Assembly: GCF_014643255.1 (NCBI RefSeq)
Contig: NZ_BMJI01000003.1
Coordinates: 1 to 64,000 of the forward strand
Source of the DNA: Tersicoccus solisilvae
GTDB taxonomy: Bacteria; Actinomycetota; Actinomycetes; Actinomycetales; Micrococcaceae
Reading direction: 5' to 3'
DNA: 64,000 nucleotides
The notes under the pieces: generated by a model
Databases searched by the model: none
The model's input: only the letters and a program-made list of their open reading frames with translations
Told to the model about the DNA's origin: nothing
Shown: positions 50,416 to 58,697 of the stretch, piece after piece
Numbering within the stretch: position 1 is the first letter of the stretch
Layout: each line of letters opens with the position of its first letter
Made by a program: the position numbers and the translations under genes

Positions 50416-51501
50416 ATGGTTCACCGGGTCAAGGGCATCGTCGTCAAGGGCAAGAACGAGCCGGTCTCCCTCGAGACCGTGCTGGTGCCGGACCCCGGCC
50501 CCGGGGAGGCACTGGTCGACATCATCACCTGCGGCGTCTGCCACACCGACCTGCACTACAAACTCGGCGGTATCAGCGACGACTACCCCTTCCTGCTGGG
50601 CCACGAGGCCACCGGACGAGTGAGCGCCGTCGGTGAGGGCGTCACGGAGGTGTCCGTCGGCGACCGCGTGATCCTGAACTGGCGCGCCGTGTGCGGCGAG
50701 TGCCGCGCCTGCCGCAAAGGCCAGCCGCAGTACTGCTTCAACACCCACAACGCCACCCAGAAGATGACCCTGGAGGACGGCACCGAGCTGTCCCCGGCGC
50801 TGGGGATCGGCGCCTTCATCGAGAAGACCCTCGTCGCCGCGGGCCAGTGCACGAAGATCGACGAGGAGTCCGACGCCGCCGCGGTGGGCCTGCTCGGGTG
50901 TGGCGTCATGGCCGGCATCGGCGCCGCCATCAACACCGGCGCCGTGCAGCGTGGCGAGTCCGTCGCCGTCATCGGCTGCGGCGGCGTCGGCTGCGCCGCG
51001 ATCGCCGGCGCGAAGCTGGCGGGGGCGACGACGATCATCGCCGTCGACATCGACCCGCAGAAGCTCGCCCAGGCCGAGCACCTGGGCGCGACCCACACCG
51101 TCAACTCCTCCGAGAGCGACCCCGTCGAGGCCATCCGGGAACTGACCGGCGGGTTCGGCGCCGACGTCGTCATCGAGGCCGTGGGCCGGCCGGAGACCTA
51201 CCGGCAGGCGTTCTACGCCCGGGACCTGGCCGGCCGCGTCGTGCTCGTCGGGGTGCCCACGCCGGAAATGACGCTCGAGCTGCCGCTGCTGGACGTGTTC
51301 GGCCGCGGCGGGGCGCTCAAGTCCTCCTGGTACGGCGACTGCCTGCCCTCGCGCGACTTCCCCATGCTGGTCGACCAGTACAAGCTCGGCCGGCTCGACC
51401 TGGACGCGTTCGTCACCGAGCGGATCGGCCTGGGCGACATCGAGGCCGCCTTCGAGAAGATGCACGCCGGCACGGTGCTGCGCTCGGTGGTGGAGCTCTG
51501 A
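50416..51501 (+). CDS. S-(hydroxymethyl)mycothiol dehydrogenase (mycothiol-dependent formaldehyde dehydrogenase)
   Basis: A 361-residue zinc alcohol dehydrogenase of the MscR/FadH type. It oxidises the formaldehyde-mycothiol adduct to S-formylmycothiol with NAD. Catalytic zinc ligands C39 ([11 protein letters not shown]) and H63 (LLGHEATG); structural zinc cysteines C93, C96, C99 and C107 ([15 protein letters not shown]); NAD fold [16 protein letters not shown]. The ATG 50416 follows a purine-rich GGGAGAGAGAGAG stretch. It overlaps the next gene by 1 nt (TGATG), so both steps of the pathway are coupled. Confidence 0.93.
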   Translation: MVHRVKGIVVKGKNEPVSLETVLVPDPGPGEALVDIITCGVCHTDLHYKLGGISDDYPFLLGHEATGRVSAVGEGVTEVSVGDRVILNWRAVCGECRACRKGQPQYCFNTHNATQKMTLEDGTELSPALGIGAFIEKTLVAAGQCTKIDEESDAAAVGLLGCGVMAGIGAAINTGAVQRGESVAVIGCGGVGCAAIAGAKLAGATTIIAVDIDPQKLAQAEHLGATHTVNSSESDPVEAIRELTGGFGADVVIEAVGRPETYRQAFYARDLAGRVVLVGVPTPEMTLELPLLDVFGRGGALKSSWYGDCLPSRDFPMLVDQYKLGRLDLDAFVTERIGLGDIEAAFEKMHAGTVLRSVVEL

Positions 51502-52142
51502 TGGCGGGCAACGGGCCGACCCGCATCGACACCCTCGTCACGTCCGGCACGTTCTCGCTCGACGGCGGCACCTGGGACGTCGACAACAACGTCTACGTGA
51601 TCGGCGACGACGCCGAGTGCATCGTGATCGACCCGGCGCACGACGCCGACGCCGTCGAGAAGGCGGTGGGCGGCCGGACGGTCACGGCGATCCTGCTCAC
51701 GCACGGGCACGACGACCACATCGGCCAGGTTGCGCACGTCAAGGCCCGGCTGGACGCCCCGGTGTACCTGAACGCGAACGACCGGGTGCTGTGGGACCAG
51801 GTCTTCGACGACGCCGCCCCGGATCACGCCATCGAGGACGGGCAGCGGTTCACCGTCGCCGGCGCCACGCTGGAGGCGATCCACACGCCCGGCCACTCCC
51901 CCGGCTCCACCTGCTTCTACTGGGAGGACAACGCCACCCTGTTCAGCGGTGACACGCTGTTCCAGGGCGGTCCCGGCGCCACCGGCCGCTCCTACAGCGA
52001 CTTCGGCACCATCGTGGACTCGATCACCAACCGCTTGCTGACGCTGCCGGCGGGGGTGACGGTGCTGACCGGGCACGGCCCGGCGACGACGATCGGCGAC
52101 GAGGCCCCGCACCGACAGGAGTGGATCGACCGGGGTCACTGA
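51501..52142 (+). CDS. Metallo-beta-lactamase-fold hydrolase, probable S-formylmycothiol hydrolase
   Basis: A 213-residue glyoxalase II-like hydrolase. Metal ligands: H68, H70, D72 and H73 in LLTHGHDDHIG, H132 in HTPGHSPGST, D151 in FSGDTLF and H192 in VLTGHGPAT. In actinobacteria a gene of this type often follows the mycothiol-dependent formaldehyde dehydrogenase; the natural inference is hydrolysis of S-formylmycothiol to formate and mycothiol, though direct proof is lacking. Translationally coupled to the dehydrogenase. Converges with the thioesterase (9-nt gap). Confidence 0.88.
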   Translation: MAGNGPTRIDTLVTSGTFSLDGGTWDVDNNVYVIGDDAECIVIDPAHDADAVEKAVGGRTVTAILLTHGHDDHIGQVAHVKARLDAPVYLNANDRVLWDQVFDDAAPDHAIEDGQRFTVAGATLEAIHTPGHSPGSTCFYWEDNATLFSGDTLFQGGPGATGRSYSDFGTIVDSITNRLLTLPAGVTVLTGHGPATTIGDEAPHRQEWIDRGH

Positions 52143-52151
52143 CCGTGCTCG

Positions 52152-53015
52152 TCAGGGTGTCGGCTGGTCCGCTCCGGGCAGTTCGCGCAGCGTGAGGATC
52201 TGCAGGGACCGGCCGAACGGGCCCGTCTCGTCGTGCAGCGCGGTGGAGGTGATGCCGACGCCGTCGGTCCCGAAGTCCACGGAGACGTCGAGCCCGAGCC
52301 AGCGGCCCACCGGCTCGCGCAGCAGGTGCAGCTGCAGGTCCACGTTCGGGAAGATCCAACCGCCGGCCGGGTGGACGCGGGTGGCGACGCCGTTGGCGGC
52401 GTCGGCCATGCCCATCAGGTGCTCCAGCGGGCTCGGCTCCTCACCCTGGACCAGCGCCAGGTCCGTGGTCAACCACACCCGCCCGCGACCCGGCGCGTGG
52501 TCCGGCAGCACCCGCCCGGTCAGGGACTCGATGAAGCCGCCGCCCCACTTCTCCGTCATGGGGTAGGGCTCGGCCTCCCCGGGGCCCGGCAGCGGGTCGA
52601 CGGTGAGCCCGGCGACCGGCGTCGAGTCGGTCGTCGTCAGCCGCCAGCCGGTGGCCCGCACGACCGGCCGGCCGGCGGCGATCATCTCGGCCTGCACCAG
52701 TTCGATGGTGCGGCCCGGCCGCAGGGTGGTCGTCTCGATGGTGAACTCCCCGGCGGGGATGAGGCCCAGGATTTCGCACCCGATCCGTGCCAGCCGCAGC
52801 CCGGGGCGTGGCTCGTGCCGCAGCAGCGCGCGGGTGAGCAGCCCGGTGACGGGGGCCATGTGCTGCTCGTGCTCGTTCCAGGCGCCCTGGGCGGCACGGG
52901 TCGACTCCCACCTCCCGTCACCGAGGTCGCGGTAGTAGCTGCTGGGCTGCTCGGTGGACGGCGTACTGGGCGCGGCGGCACGCGCGTCGGCGGTGGGGTG
53001 AGTCACGCCCGCCAC
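52152..53015 (-). CDS. Thioesterase-family (double hotdog) protein
   Basis: A 287-residue protein with two hotdog-like halves: residues about 55-135 (VTGLLTRALLRHEPRPGLRL, EFTIETTTLRPGRTIELVQA) and 190-280 (VWLTTDLALVQGEEPSPLEH, GWIFPNVDLQLHLLREP). It resembles TesB-like acyl-CoA thioesterases and the actinobacterial thioesterase-family proteins. Substrate unknown. GTG start; another GTG three codons in is possible. The first 25 residues are disordered. Confidence 0.8.
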   Translation of the reverse strand: MAGVTHPTADARAAAPSTPSTEQPSSYYRDLGDGRWESTRAAQGAWNEHEQHMAPVTGLLTRALLRHEPRPGLRLARIGCEILGLIPAGEFTIETTTLRPGRTIELVQAEMIAAGRPVVRATGWRLTTTDSTPVAGLTVDPLPGPGEAEPYPMTEKWGGGFIESLTGRVLPDHAPGRGRVWLTTDLALVQGEEPSPLEHLMGMADAANGVATRVHPAGGWIFPNVDLQLHLLREPVGRWLGLDVSVDFGTDGVGITSTALHDETGPFGRSLQILTLRELPGADQPTP

Positions 53016-53078
53016 CGTATCAACCGGACGCCGCCGGCCCGCGCCGCCGGCGGGCGGTCAACGGCCGCACCGGCCCCG

Positions 53079-53795
53079 TCAGCGGACCGTGAGGTCGGTG
53101 CGCTGCCCGTAGGCCCAGACGAGGTGCTCGATGAACGCGTCCGGGGTGATCGCCGGGGCGAAGTCGGTGGCGGAGCCGATGGTGCCGGGGTCGAGCGGCA
53201 GGTCCAGGTCGGCGTAGACGTCGGTGATCAGACGCCGCAGGGACGCCGTGTCCTCGATGCTGACGACCGCGCTGATCACCCACGCACCGGCGATCACCCG
53301 CTGGGCGACGCCGGCGAGCTTGGCGCGGTGCAGCCCGTCGGTGCCGTACACGCTGTGCTCGCCCGCGCAGTACTCGCCCGGCAGCTCGCCGATGCCGGCA
53401 CCGACCCCGGCGCGCTCGAGGGCGTCCGCGATCACGGCGGAGAACTCGCCGTAGCGCTGCTGGGAGCCGACGATGGCGTCGGTCGCGGGCTCCACGTGGT
53501 CGATGACGACGGCACCCTCGTCGTAGATCGCCACCCGGCCGCCGGACTTGCGCACGACGGGCGCGTACCCGGCCTCCTGGCAGCGGGCGGCGGCGGCGGC
53601 GTACCCGGGCAGCCGCACGTCGCGTTGCCCGAAGGCGGCGGTGGGGCGCGGCCGGTAGATCCGCATCGTGGGGGCTACGGCGCCGTCGCGCGCGGCGGAG
53701 AGCAGGTGCAGCGCGTAGTCGAGGTCCTGCCGCGCGCCGAAGGAGGTGTCCTGCACCACGACCTCGAGGTGCCCGGTGAACAGGCCCTCAGCCAT
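53079..53795 (-). CDS. Lipoate-protein ligase A family protein
   Basis: A 238-residue BPL/LplA/LipB-fold protein. Key stretches: ARQDLDYALHLLSAAR at the start, YRPRPTAAFGQRD, VVRKSGGRVAIYDEGAVVID (the RRxGGGxVxHDxG-like loop) and PGEYCAGEHSVYG with a Cys in the position used by LipM-type octanoyltransferases, then HRAKLAGVAQRV with the conserved Lys. It may transfer lipoyl or octanoyl groups to E2/GcvH domains, but could also act on other acyl carriers. The ATG at 53795 is preferred over a start nine codons earlier. Divergent from the HhH glycosylase gene. Confidence 0.82.
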   Translation of the reverse strand: MAEGLFTGHLEVVVQDTSFGARQDLDYALHLLSAARDGAVAPTMRIYRPRPTAAFGQRDVRLPGYAAAAARCQEAGYAPVVRKSGGRVAIYDEGAVVIDHVEPATDAIVGSQQRYGEFSAVIADALERAGVGAGIGELPGEYCAGEHSVYGTDGLHRAKLAGVAQRVIAGAWVISAVVSIEDTASLRRLITDVYADLDLPLDPGTIGSATDFAPAITPDAFIEHLVWAYGQRTDLTVR

Positions 53796-53883
53796 GTCGT
53801 CTCGTCTCCGCCCGGTCCGCACCCATATCCACAGGATGCCACGGCCCCTGTCGCCCGGTGCGGCGGCGCGACATCATGGGACC

Positions 53884-54525
53884 ATGGCCAGCCACGCGAG
53901 CACCGTCGACGCCCTCCTGGACGCCTGCGGCACCACCTTCGCCGAGGATGCCGGGATCACCCTGCGGGACACCCCGGCCCCGCTGTACCAGCTGCTCGTG
54001 CTCGTCACCCTACTGTCGACCCGGATCAAGGCCGACATCGCCGTGGCGGGAGCGCGGGAACTGTTCGGCGCGGGCTGGACCACGCCCGAGCGGCTCCGGG
54101 AGTCGACCTGGCAGCAGCGGGTCGACGCCCTCGGCCGCGCCCACTACCGGCGCTACGACGAGGGCACCGCCACCCGGTTGGGCGAGGGGGCGGACCTGCT
54201 GCTGGAGCGCTGGCACGGGGACCTGCGTCGGCTGCGGGACGAGGCCGGGGACACGGCGGGCGTGCTGAAGGCACTGCAGGAGTTCCCCGGCATCGGGCCG
54301 ACCGGGGCGGCGATCTTCTGCCGGGAGGCGCAGGGCGTGTGGCCGTCACTCGCGCCGTTCGCCGACCGGCGGGTCGCCGACGGGGCCGGGAAGCTCGGTC
54401 TGCCCACCGACGCGGCGGCCCTCGCCGCGCTCGTCGGGACGGAGGACCTCCCCCTGCTGGTCGCGGCGTGCGTGCGGGTCGCGCTGGACGACGGGCTGGC
54501 CGAGCGGGTGCTCAGCGCCCGGTGA
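53884..54525 (+). CDS. HhH-GPD base-excision-repair family protein (endonuclease III-like)
   Basis: A 213-residue protein of the HhH-GPD superfamily. The helix-hairpin-helix is LQEFPGIGPTGAAIFCREA, and the helical half near the N-terminus is PLYQLLVLVTLLSTRIKADI. I see no C-terminal [4Fe-4S] cysteine cluster, and the usual catalytic Lys of EndoIII is not evident in the hairpin; an Asp is present in APFADRRVADG. Thus a DNA glycosylase or a structure-binding paralogue is likely. CATCAT ends 6 nt before the ATG. Its 3' end overlaps the topoisomerase gene by 14 bp, tail to tail. Confidence 0.8.
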   Translation: MASHASTVDALLDACGTTFAEDAGITLRDTPAPLYQLLVLVTLLSTRIKADIAVAGARELFGAGWTTPERLRESTWQQRVDALGRAHYRRYDEGTATRLGEGADLLLERWHGDLRRLRDEAGDTAGVLKALQEFPGIGPTGAAIFCREAQGVWPSLAPFADRRVADGAGKLGLPTDAAALAALVGTEDLPLLVAACVRVALDDGLAERVLSAR

Positions 54526-55534
54526 GCAGCTCGACCGTCGCGCGGTCGGGGCTGATGCCGGTCTCGATCACGCGACCGCGCCGGAACCGGTTGACGACGC
54601 GCGGGTCGACGTAGCTGTTGCGCGCCATGGCCGGGGTGTTGTGCAGGGTCTCGGCGGTCTCGCGCATGGCACGGGAGACGGCGCGCGCCTTGGCGCTGTC
54701 CGAGGCTGAGGCGCCGACCGTGCGCGCCGCGTCGGCGAGGCTCAGGGCCGCGGTGACCGTCCCCTTCCAGGTGCGGAAGTCCTTGGCGGTGAACTCGCCG
54801 CCGGCGATGTCGGCGATGTAGTGGTTGATGTCCGTGCTGGTCAGGCCCACTCGCTTGCGGCCGACCCGGTAGGAGAGGAATCGCTTGTTTCCGCCCTGGC
54901 CGCCGCGGTCGCGGGCGTAGGCCGCCAGCTGGTCGTCCTCGATCAGCAGGTCCCATTCCTTGCCGGACTTGCCGCGGAACTTGAGCCGGACGGTGTCGCT
55001 GTTCTCATCGACCGAGACGTGGCGGGCCAGCAGGGTGGACACCCCGTAGGAGCCGTTGTCCCGGGCGTATCGCTGGCCGCCGATGCGCAGGGAACCGTGG
55101 TCGAAGAGCCGCACGGCCGCGGCGAGGCACCGCAGTCGCTCGTCCTCCTGCTGGGCGATGTCGCGGGAGACGGCGCGCCGCACGCGGGTCATCCGCGAGC
55201 CGAGGTCGAGCGACCGCTCGTACTTGACGCTGGAGCGCCGGCCGGTCCAGCGCTCGTGGTAGATGTACTGGCGGCGGCCGGCGGCGTCGGTCCCGATCGC
55301 CTGGATGTGCTCCCGCTCGGTGGGGGCGATCCACACGTCCTTCCAGGCCGGAGGGATGGCGAGGGCGGCGAAGCGCTCCTTGAGGGCGTCGTCGGTGACG
55401 TTGGTGCCGTTCCAGTCGAGGTATTCGAAGCCCTTGCCGCGGCCTCTGCGGACGAATCCGGGGCCGCTCGGCCGGGCCCGCTTCAGTCGCTGGTTCCGCG
55501 TCGCGGCCACCGGCCCTCCCGTCGTCCGTACCAC
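54512..55534 (-). CDS. DNA topoisomerase IB (poxvirus type)
   Basis: A 340-residue type IB topoisomerase. Catalytic residues: R119/R120 region (MTRVRRAVSRD), K192 (RGKSGKEW), R254 (KDFRTWKGT) and nucleophile Y308 (ARNSYVDPRV). The N-terminal domain has GFEYLDWNGTNVTD and IPPAWKDVWIAP. These enzymes relax supercoils through a 3'-phosphotyrosyl intermediate and are scattered in bacteria, probably by transfer from a common source with poxviruses. GTG start. The catalytic Tyr sits close to the C-terminus, as usual. Confidence 0.92.
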   Translation of the reverse strand: MVRTTGGPVAATRNQRLKRARPSGPGFVRRGRGKGFEYLDWNGTNVTDDALKERFAALAIPPAWKDVWIAPTEREHIQAIGTDAAGRRQYIYHERWTGRRSSVKYERSLDLGSRMTRVRRAVSRDIAQQEDERLRCLAAAVRLFDHGSLRIGGQRYARDNGSYGVSTLLARHVSVDENSDTVRLKFRGKSGKEWDLLIEDDQLAAYARDRGGQGGNKRFLSYRVGRKRVGLTSTDINHYIADIAGGEFTAKDFRTWKGTVTAALSLADAARTVGASASDSAKARAVSRAMRETAETLHNTPAMARNSYVDPRVVNRFRRGRVIETGISPDRATVELLTGR

Positions 55535-55637
55535 GCCCGCCGTTCATCAGCAGGCTTGCTGTGTGTGCCAGCCTACGGCACGATGTCTCGCTCATCGAGA
55601 GGAACCGGCGAGCGGTCCCGGACCGCCCGCCCGCCGG

Positions 55638-56435
55638 TCAGACGTCGCGCCAGTCGTCGCTGGTGAGGTGGGAGCCGGCCTGCGGGCCCATCTGCAGCAT
55701 GCCGCCGTCGACGGGCCAGGAGGCGCCGGTGACGTAGCTGGCCGCCGGGGAGGCGAGGAAGCCGATCACGGCGGCGATCTCATCGGGGCTGCCGGGACGG
55801 CCGAGCGGGATGCCGGGCCGCTTCTCGCGGAAGGCGTCCGCGGCCTCGGAGTCGTTCATCGGGGTTGCGATCTCGCCGGGGGCGACGGCGTTGACGGTGA
55901 TGCCGTGCCGGCCGAGTTCGAGGGCCATGGTCTTGACCAGGCCGCCGAGGCCGTGCTTGGAGACGTCGTAGGCGGAGGCGCCGACGCGGGGCTGGGTCTC
56001 GTGGACGCTGGTGACGACGACGATGCGGCCGCCGTCGCCCGCGTCGACCATCCGGCGGGCGGCGCGCTGGAGGCACACGAAGGCGCCGGTGAGGTTGGTG
56101 TCGACGGTGGTGCGCCAGGTGTCGAGGTCCAGGTCGAGGAAGGGGGTGCCGTCGCCCGTGCCGGAGTTGTTGACGAAGACGTCCAGGCCGCCCAGGTCCT
56201 CCGCGAGGGCGTCGATGACGTCGCCGCAGCCGTGCAGGTCGCTGGTGTCCAACTGCCGGACGGCGGCCTGGCGACCGGCGTCGCGGACCGCGGCCGCGGT
56301 CTGCTCGGCGCCCTCCCGGTCGGAGTGCCAGGTGATTCCGACATCCATGCCCGCGCGGGCAAGGGCGATGGCGGTCGAACGGCCGATGCCGGAATCGGAT
56401 CCGGTGACGATGGCTCGGCGCGGGGTGAAGGCCAC
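55638..56435 (-). CDS. Short-chain dehydrogenase/reductase (glucose/3-oxoacyl-type SDR)
   Basis: A 265-residue SDR. Cofactor fold AIVTGSDSGIGRSTAIALAR, structural VFVNNSGTGDG, catalytic Ser in VVVTSVHETQ and YxxxK in SAYDVSKHGLGGL, then HGITVNAVAPGEIATPM and YVTGASWPVDGGMLQMGPQ. The wording is close to glucose 1-dehydrogenase-like SDRs; the substrate is not certain. The Arg-free TWHSDREGAEQ segment after beta2 suggests NADP use by Ser/Asp-Arg. AGGAG precedes the GTG start. Confidence 0.9.
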   Translation of the reverse strand: MAFTPRRAIVTGSDSGIGRSTAIALARAGMDVGITWHSDREGAEQTAAAVRDAGRQAAVRQLDTSDLHGCGDVIDALAEDLGGLDVFVNNSGTGDGTPFLDLDLDTWRTTVDTNLTGAFVCLQRAARRMVDAGDGGRIVVVTSVHETQPRVGASAYDVSKHGLGGLVKTMALELGRHGITVNAVAPGEIATPMNDSEAADAFREKRPGIPLGRPGSPDEIAAVIGFLASPAASYVTGASWPVDGGMLQMGPQAGSHLTSDDWRDV

Positions 56436-56528
56436 GGCATGCTCCTGACGGTGTCGAGGGCGGCCCGCCGAGCGACGGGCCCATAAGCATGCTTTCGAAC
56501 TGACGGGCAATCGTGCAAGAGTGAGTAC

Positions 56529-56819
56529 ATGAGTAGCAATCCCGACCCGGAGGACGAGCGCATCACCGGCCTGGAGCCCGGCGGGGGTGTGCCGCCCGGT
56601 GAGACGCCGCCGGCGGAGGGCAGCATGGCCGAGGACGTCGGTCACGAGGAGGAGAAGGGCAAGGCTCCTCGCGCGTTCAACGCGCTGTGGATCGTGGCGA
56701 TCGCCATCATCGTGGTCCTGATGCTGCTGTTCTTCGTGGGCCGGGCGGTCGGCCTGTTCGGCATGACGACGGGTTCGGGCGCCGTCCTCGTACCCGCCTT
56801 CGCGACGCTGCTCCGTTAG
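56529..56819 (+). CDS. DUF6480 family single-pass membrane protein
   Basis: A 96-residue protein. The N-terminus has the family-like stretch NPDPEDERITGLEPGGGVPP and PGETPPAEGSM, and one membrane helix ALWIVAIAIIVVLMLLFFVG near residues 52-72. Such proteins are common in actinobacteria; function unknown. Start MSSNPDP; Shine-Dalgarno weak (AAGAG). Confidence 0.85.
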   Translation: MSSNPDPEDERITGLEPGGGVPPGETPPAEGSMAEDVGHEEEKGKAPRAFNALWIVAIAIIVVLMLLFFVGRAVGLFGMTTGSGAVLVPAFATLLR

Positions 56820-56859
56820 CCGCCGTCGCGCAAGCCGTTCTTCTCGCGGGTGTCTGCCG

Positions 56860-57873
56860 CTAGCGGGTCGGCAGGCCGCAGGCCCAGCCGTTCGGATCGG
56901 TGGCGCAGTCGTCGGCGACGTTGGCCGCCCGTGCCCGCCAGATCGTGAGGCCCACCGGGGCACTGTCCACGCTGATGGTGCCGGGGATCGGCTGGTAGGG
57001 ACGGCCGTTGTAGGTGTATTCGCCGCGATAGATGGTGCTCACGGTGACGCCAACGCTCCCGGTGGTGCGGTAGACGTGACTGGTCGGGGTCCTGGTTCCC
57101 CACCGATCGCGGGCGATGGGTGCCCCCGGACTCTGGACCGGTCCCAGGCTGGTGCCATCGCCGTAGTGGAAGGTGTAGGCGATCGGGATCGCGCGGATGG
57201 TGACGTCGAAGGTCTGGATGCGCGTGGTGAAGGTCTGGGTGCGGGAGACGGCGTAGACGTTGGTCTCGGCCCCCCGCAGGGTGTGAGGGGACGGCTGGAC
57301 GACACTCGAGGCTGCCAGCACGTTGAGCCGTTTCAGGTCGGCGAGCGTGACGGTGGGTGAGGTGATCCTGGCGGGCTTCCCGTCCGGTGAGGCCAGGACC
57401 GGCAGAGCGTCCAGGCTGCAGAAGACGCTGCCGACGGCCTCCCAGTCCCCGGTCTTACCGTTGACGGTCGCCCGCACCGATGTCCGGAGCCCGAAGTTTC
57501 CCGGGCGCTTGTCGCAGACACTCTCCGATATGCAGGTCTGATTCGGGTTGTTGCCACTGCAGATCTCGCGATATTCGACCTCGTAGGAGATCTTGGGTCC
57601 AACCTGTGGAACGATCAGAATCGGCGCGCCGGCCGGGATATCCACGCCCTTCACAGACACCGTGCTGGAACCCGCACGACCGAGCACGATTTGCTTGTGA
57701 GCGTTGTCCATAGTGGGTCCAAACCCGGCCAGCGGGAGGGATTGACCACCCGGAGGCGTGGTGACCGGAGCTGTGGGGTCTTCGCCAACCGCCGTTGCGG
57801 GAGCCGCGAACGCTAGCAACGCCGATAGGATGATTGCGGCCTGCGCGATAAGTCTAGCCCTCAAGGCGATCAT
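56860..57873 (-). CDS. Secreted hypothetical protein with a PKD-like C-terminal segment
   Basis: A 337-residue protein with a Sec signal peptide (MIALRARLIAQAAIILSALL, AFAAPATAVG). The C-terminal third has YTFHYGDGTSLGP and SHVYRTTGSVGVTV, a PKD-like beta-sandwich pattern (GDGT...HxY). Cysteines C105, C114, C118 and C123 region (ICSGNNPNQTCISESVC) may pair outside the cell. Function unknown; it follows a DUF6318 lipoprotein gene with a 20-nt overlap and is probably co-exported and co-functional with it at the cell surface. Codons here are a little richer in A/T than in neighbours. Confidence 0.8.
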   Translation of the reverse strand: MIALRARLIAQAAIILSALLAFAAPATAVGEDPTAPVTTPPGGQSLPLAGFGPTMDNAHKQIVLGRAGSSTVSVKGVDIPAGAPILIVPQVGPKISYEVEYREICSGNNPNQTCISESVCDKRPGNFGLRTSVRATVNGKTGDWEAVGSVFCSLDALPVLASPDGKPARITSPTVTLADLKRLNVLAASSVVQPSPHTLRGAETNVYAVSRTQTFTTRIQTFDVTIRAIPIAYTFHYGDGTSLGPVQSPGAPIARDRWGTRTPTSHVYRTTGSVGVTVSTIYRGEYTYNGRPYQPIPGTISVDSAPVGLTIWRARAANVADDCATDPNGWACGLPTR

Positions 57874-58570
57874 AGTTCATCAAACCCCAGCGCCCGTTAA
57901 CAAAATTCGCATAGAGCAGGAGGGAGTAGCGAGCGACATTTGGATTCCTCGCCTTCGGGACTCCCACCGAATCAAAAACTGTGTATGGCTGCTGAGTGAG
58001 ACGAGCCATCACAACGTAGTTGCCGTTGATGTCCGGGACCAACCGATCGACCAGCTGCAACTCGCTGGTGATCTTCCCTCCCGCTCCCCAACCGTCCTTA
58101 GGCACGCTCTTCGTGAAGGCGTCGTATAGCGCCGTGCAGTCGACGCAGGCCCGAGATGTTGCGGCCTGGGCTGGAGAGATGTCATCGGTTTCATACGCAT
58201 ACGAGAGCGCGTCGACCCAGTACTTCGAGTAGGCCAGTAGTCCCGCTTCCGTCTTCTGTTTCGCGGCGGCGGGCATGACCGGTTTCGGTAGATTTCGCGC
58301 CGGGCCCTTGGCGCTGCCCGCGGTGGGGCGCGGGTCGGGCGTCGGCGTCGCACTGACCGAGGGGGACGCCGTGCCGCTGGTCGAGGCCACGGGTGACGCC
58401 GTCGTCCCGCCGGAGGCCGCCGGGCTGCCCGTGGTCGTGCCTCCCGGGTCCCCCGTGCAGCCGAACAGCGTCGGCCCCACAGCCAGGAGCACCGCCACCG
58501 CGCCGGCCGCCGGGACGGAACGCCGCCACCGGGTTCCCGCCGCCGTCGAATGAGTTCTCGCAGACACCAT
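57854..58570 (-). CDS. DUF6318 family lipoprotein
   Basis: A 238-residue lipoprotein. The signal peptide ends at a lipobox-like LFGC (Cys about 38). A Thr/Ser/Pro/Gly-rich linker of about 60 residues follows, then the DUF6318-type domain: KTEAGLLAYSKYWVDALSYA, TSRACVDCTALYDAF and a C-terminal FVNGRWGLMNYDRLEG. DUF6318 is common in Micrococcales; function unknown. TAG stop overlaps the next gene by 20 nt. Confidence 0.85.
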   Translation of the reverse strand: MVSARTHSTAAGTRWRRSVPAAGAVAVLLAVGPTLFGCTGDPGGTTTGSPAASGGTTASPVASTSGTASPSVSATPTPDPRPTAGSAKGPARNLPKPVMPAAAKQKTEAGLLAYSKYWVDALSYAYETDDISPAQAATSRACVDCTALYDAFTKSVPKDGWGAGGKITSELQLVDRLVPDINGNYVVMARLTQQPYTVFDSVGVPKARNPNVARYSLLLYANFVNGRWGLMNYDRLEG

Positions 58571-58697
58571 GTGTCCCCCGCTCGGTCAGCCCGACCGGAT
58601 CGTTCCTCCGGTCAGGATTCACCACCGCGCACACCGCCACGCTCGTGCGTCACAGCGTACCCGAGCGCGTGACGGGAGACACAGGGTTATCCACAGC

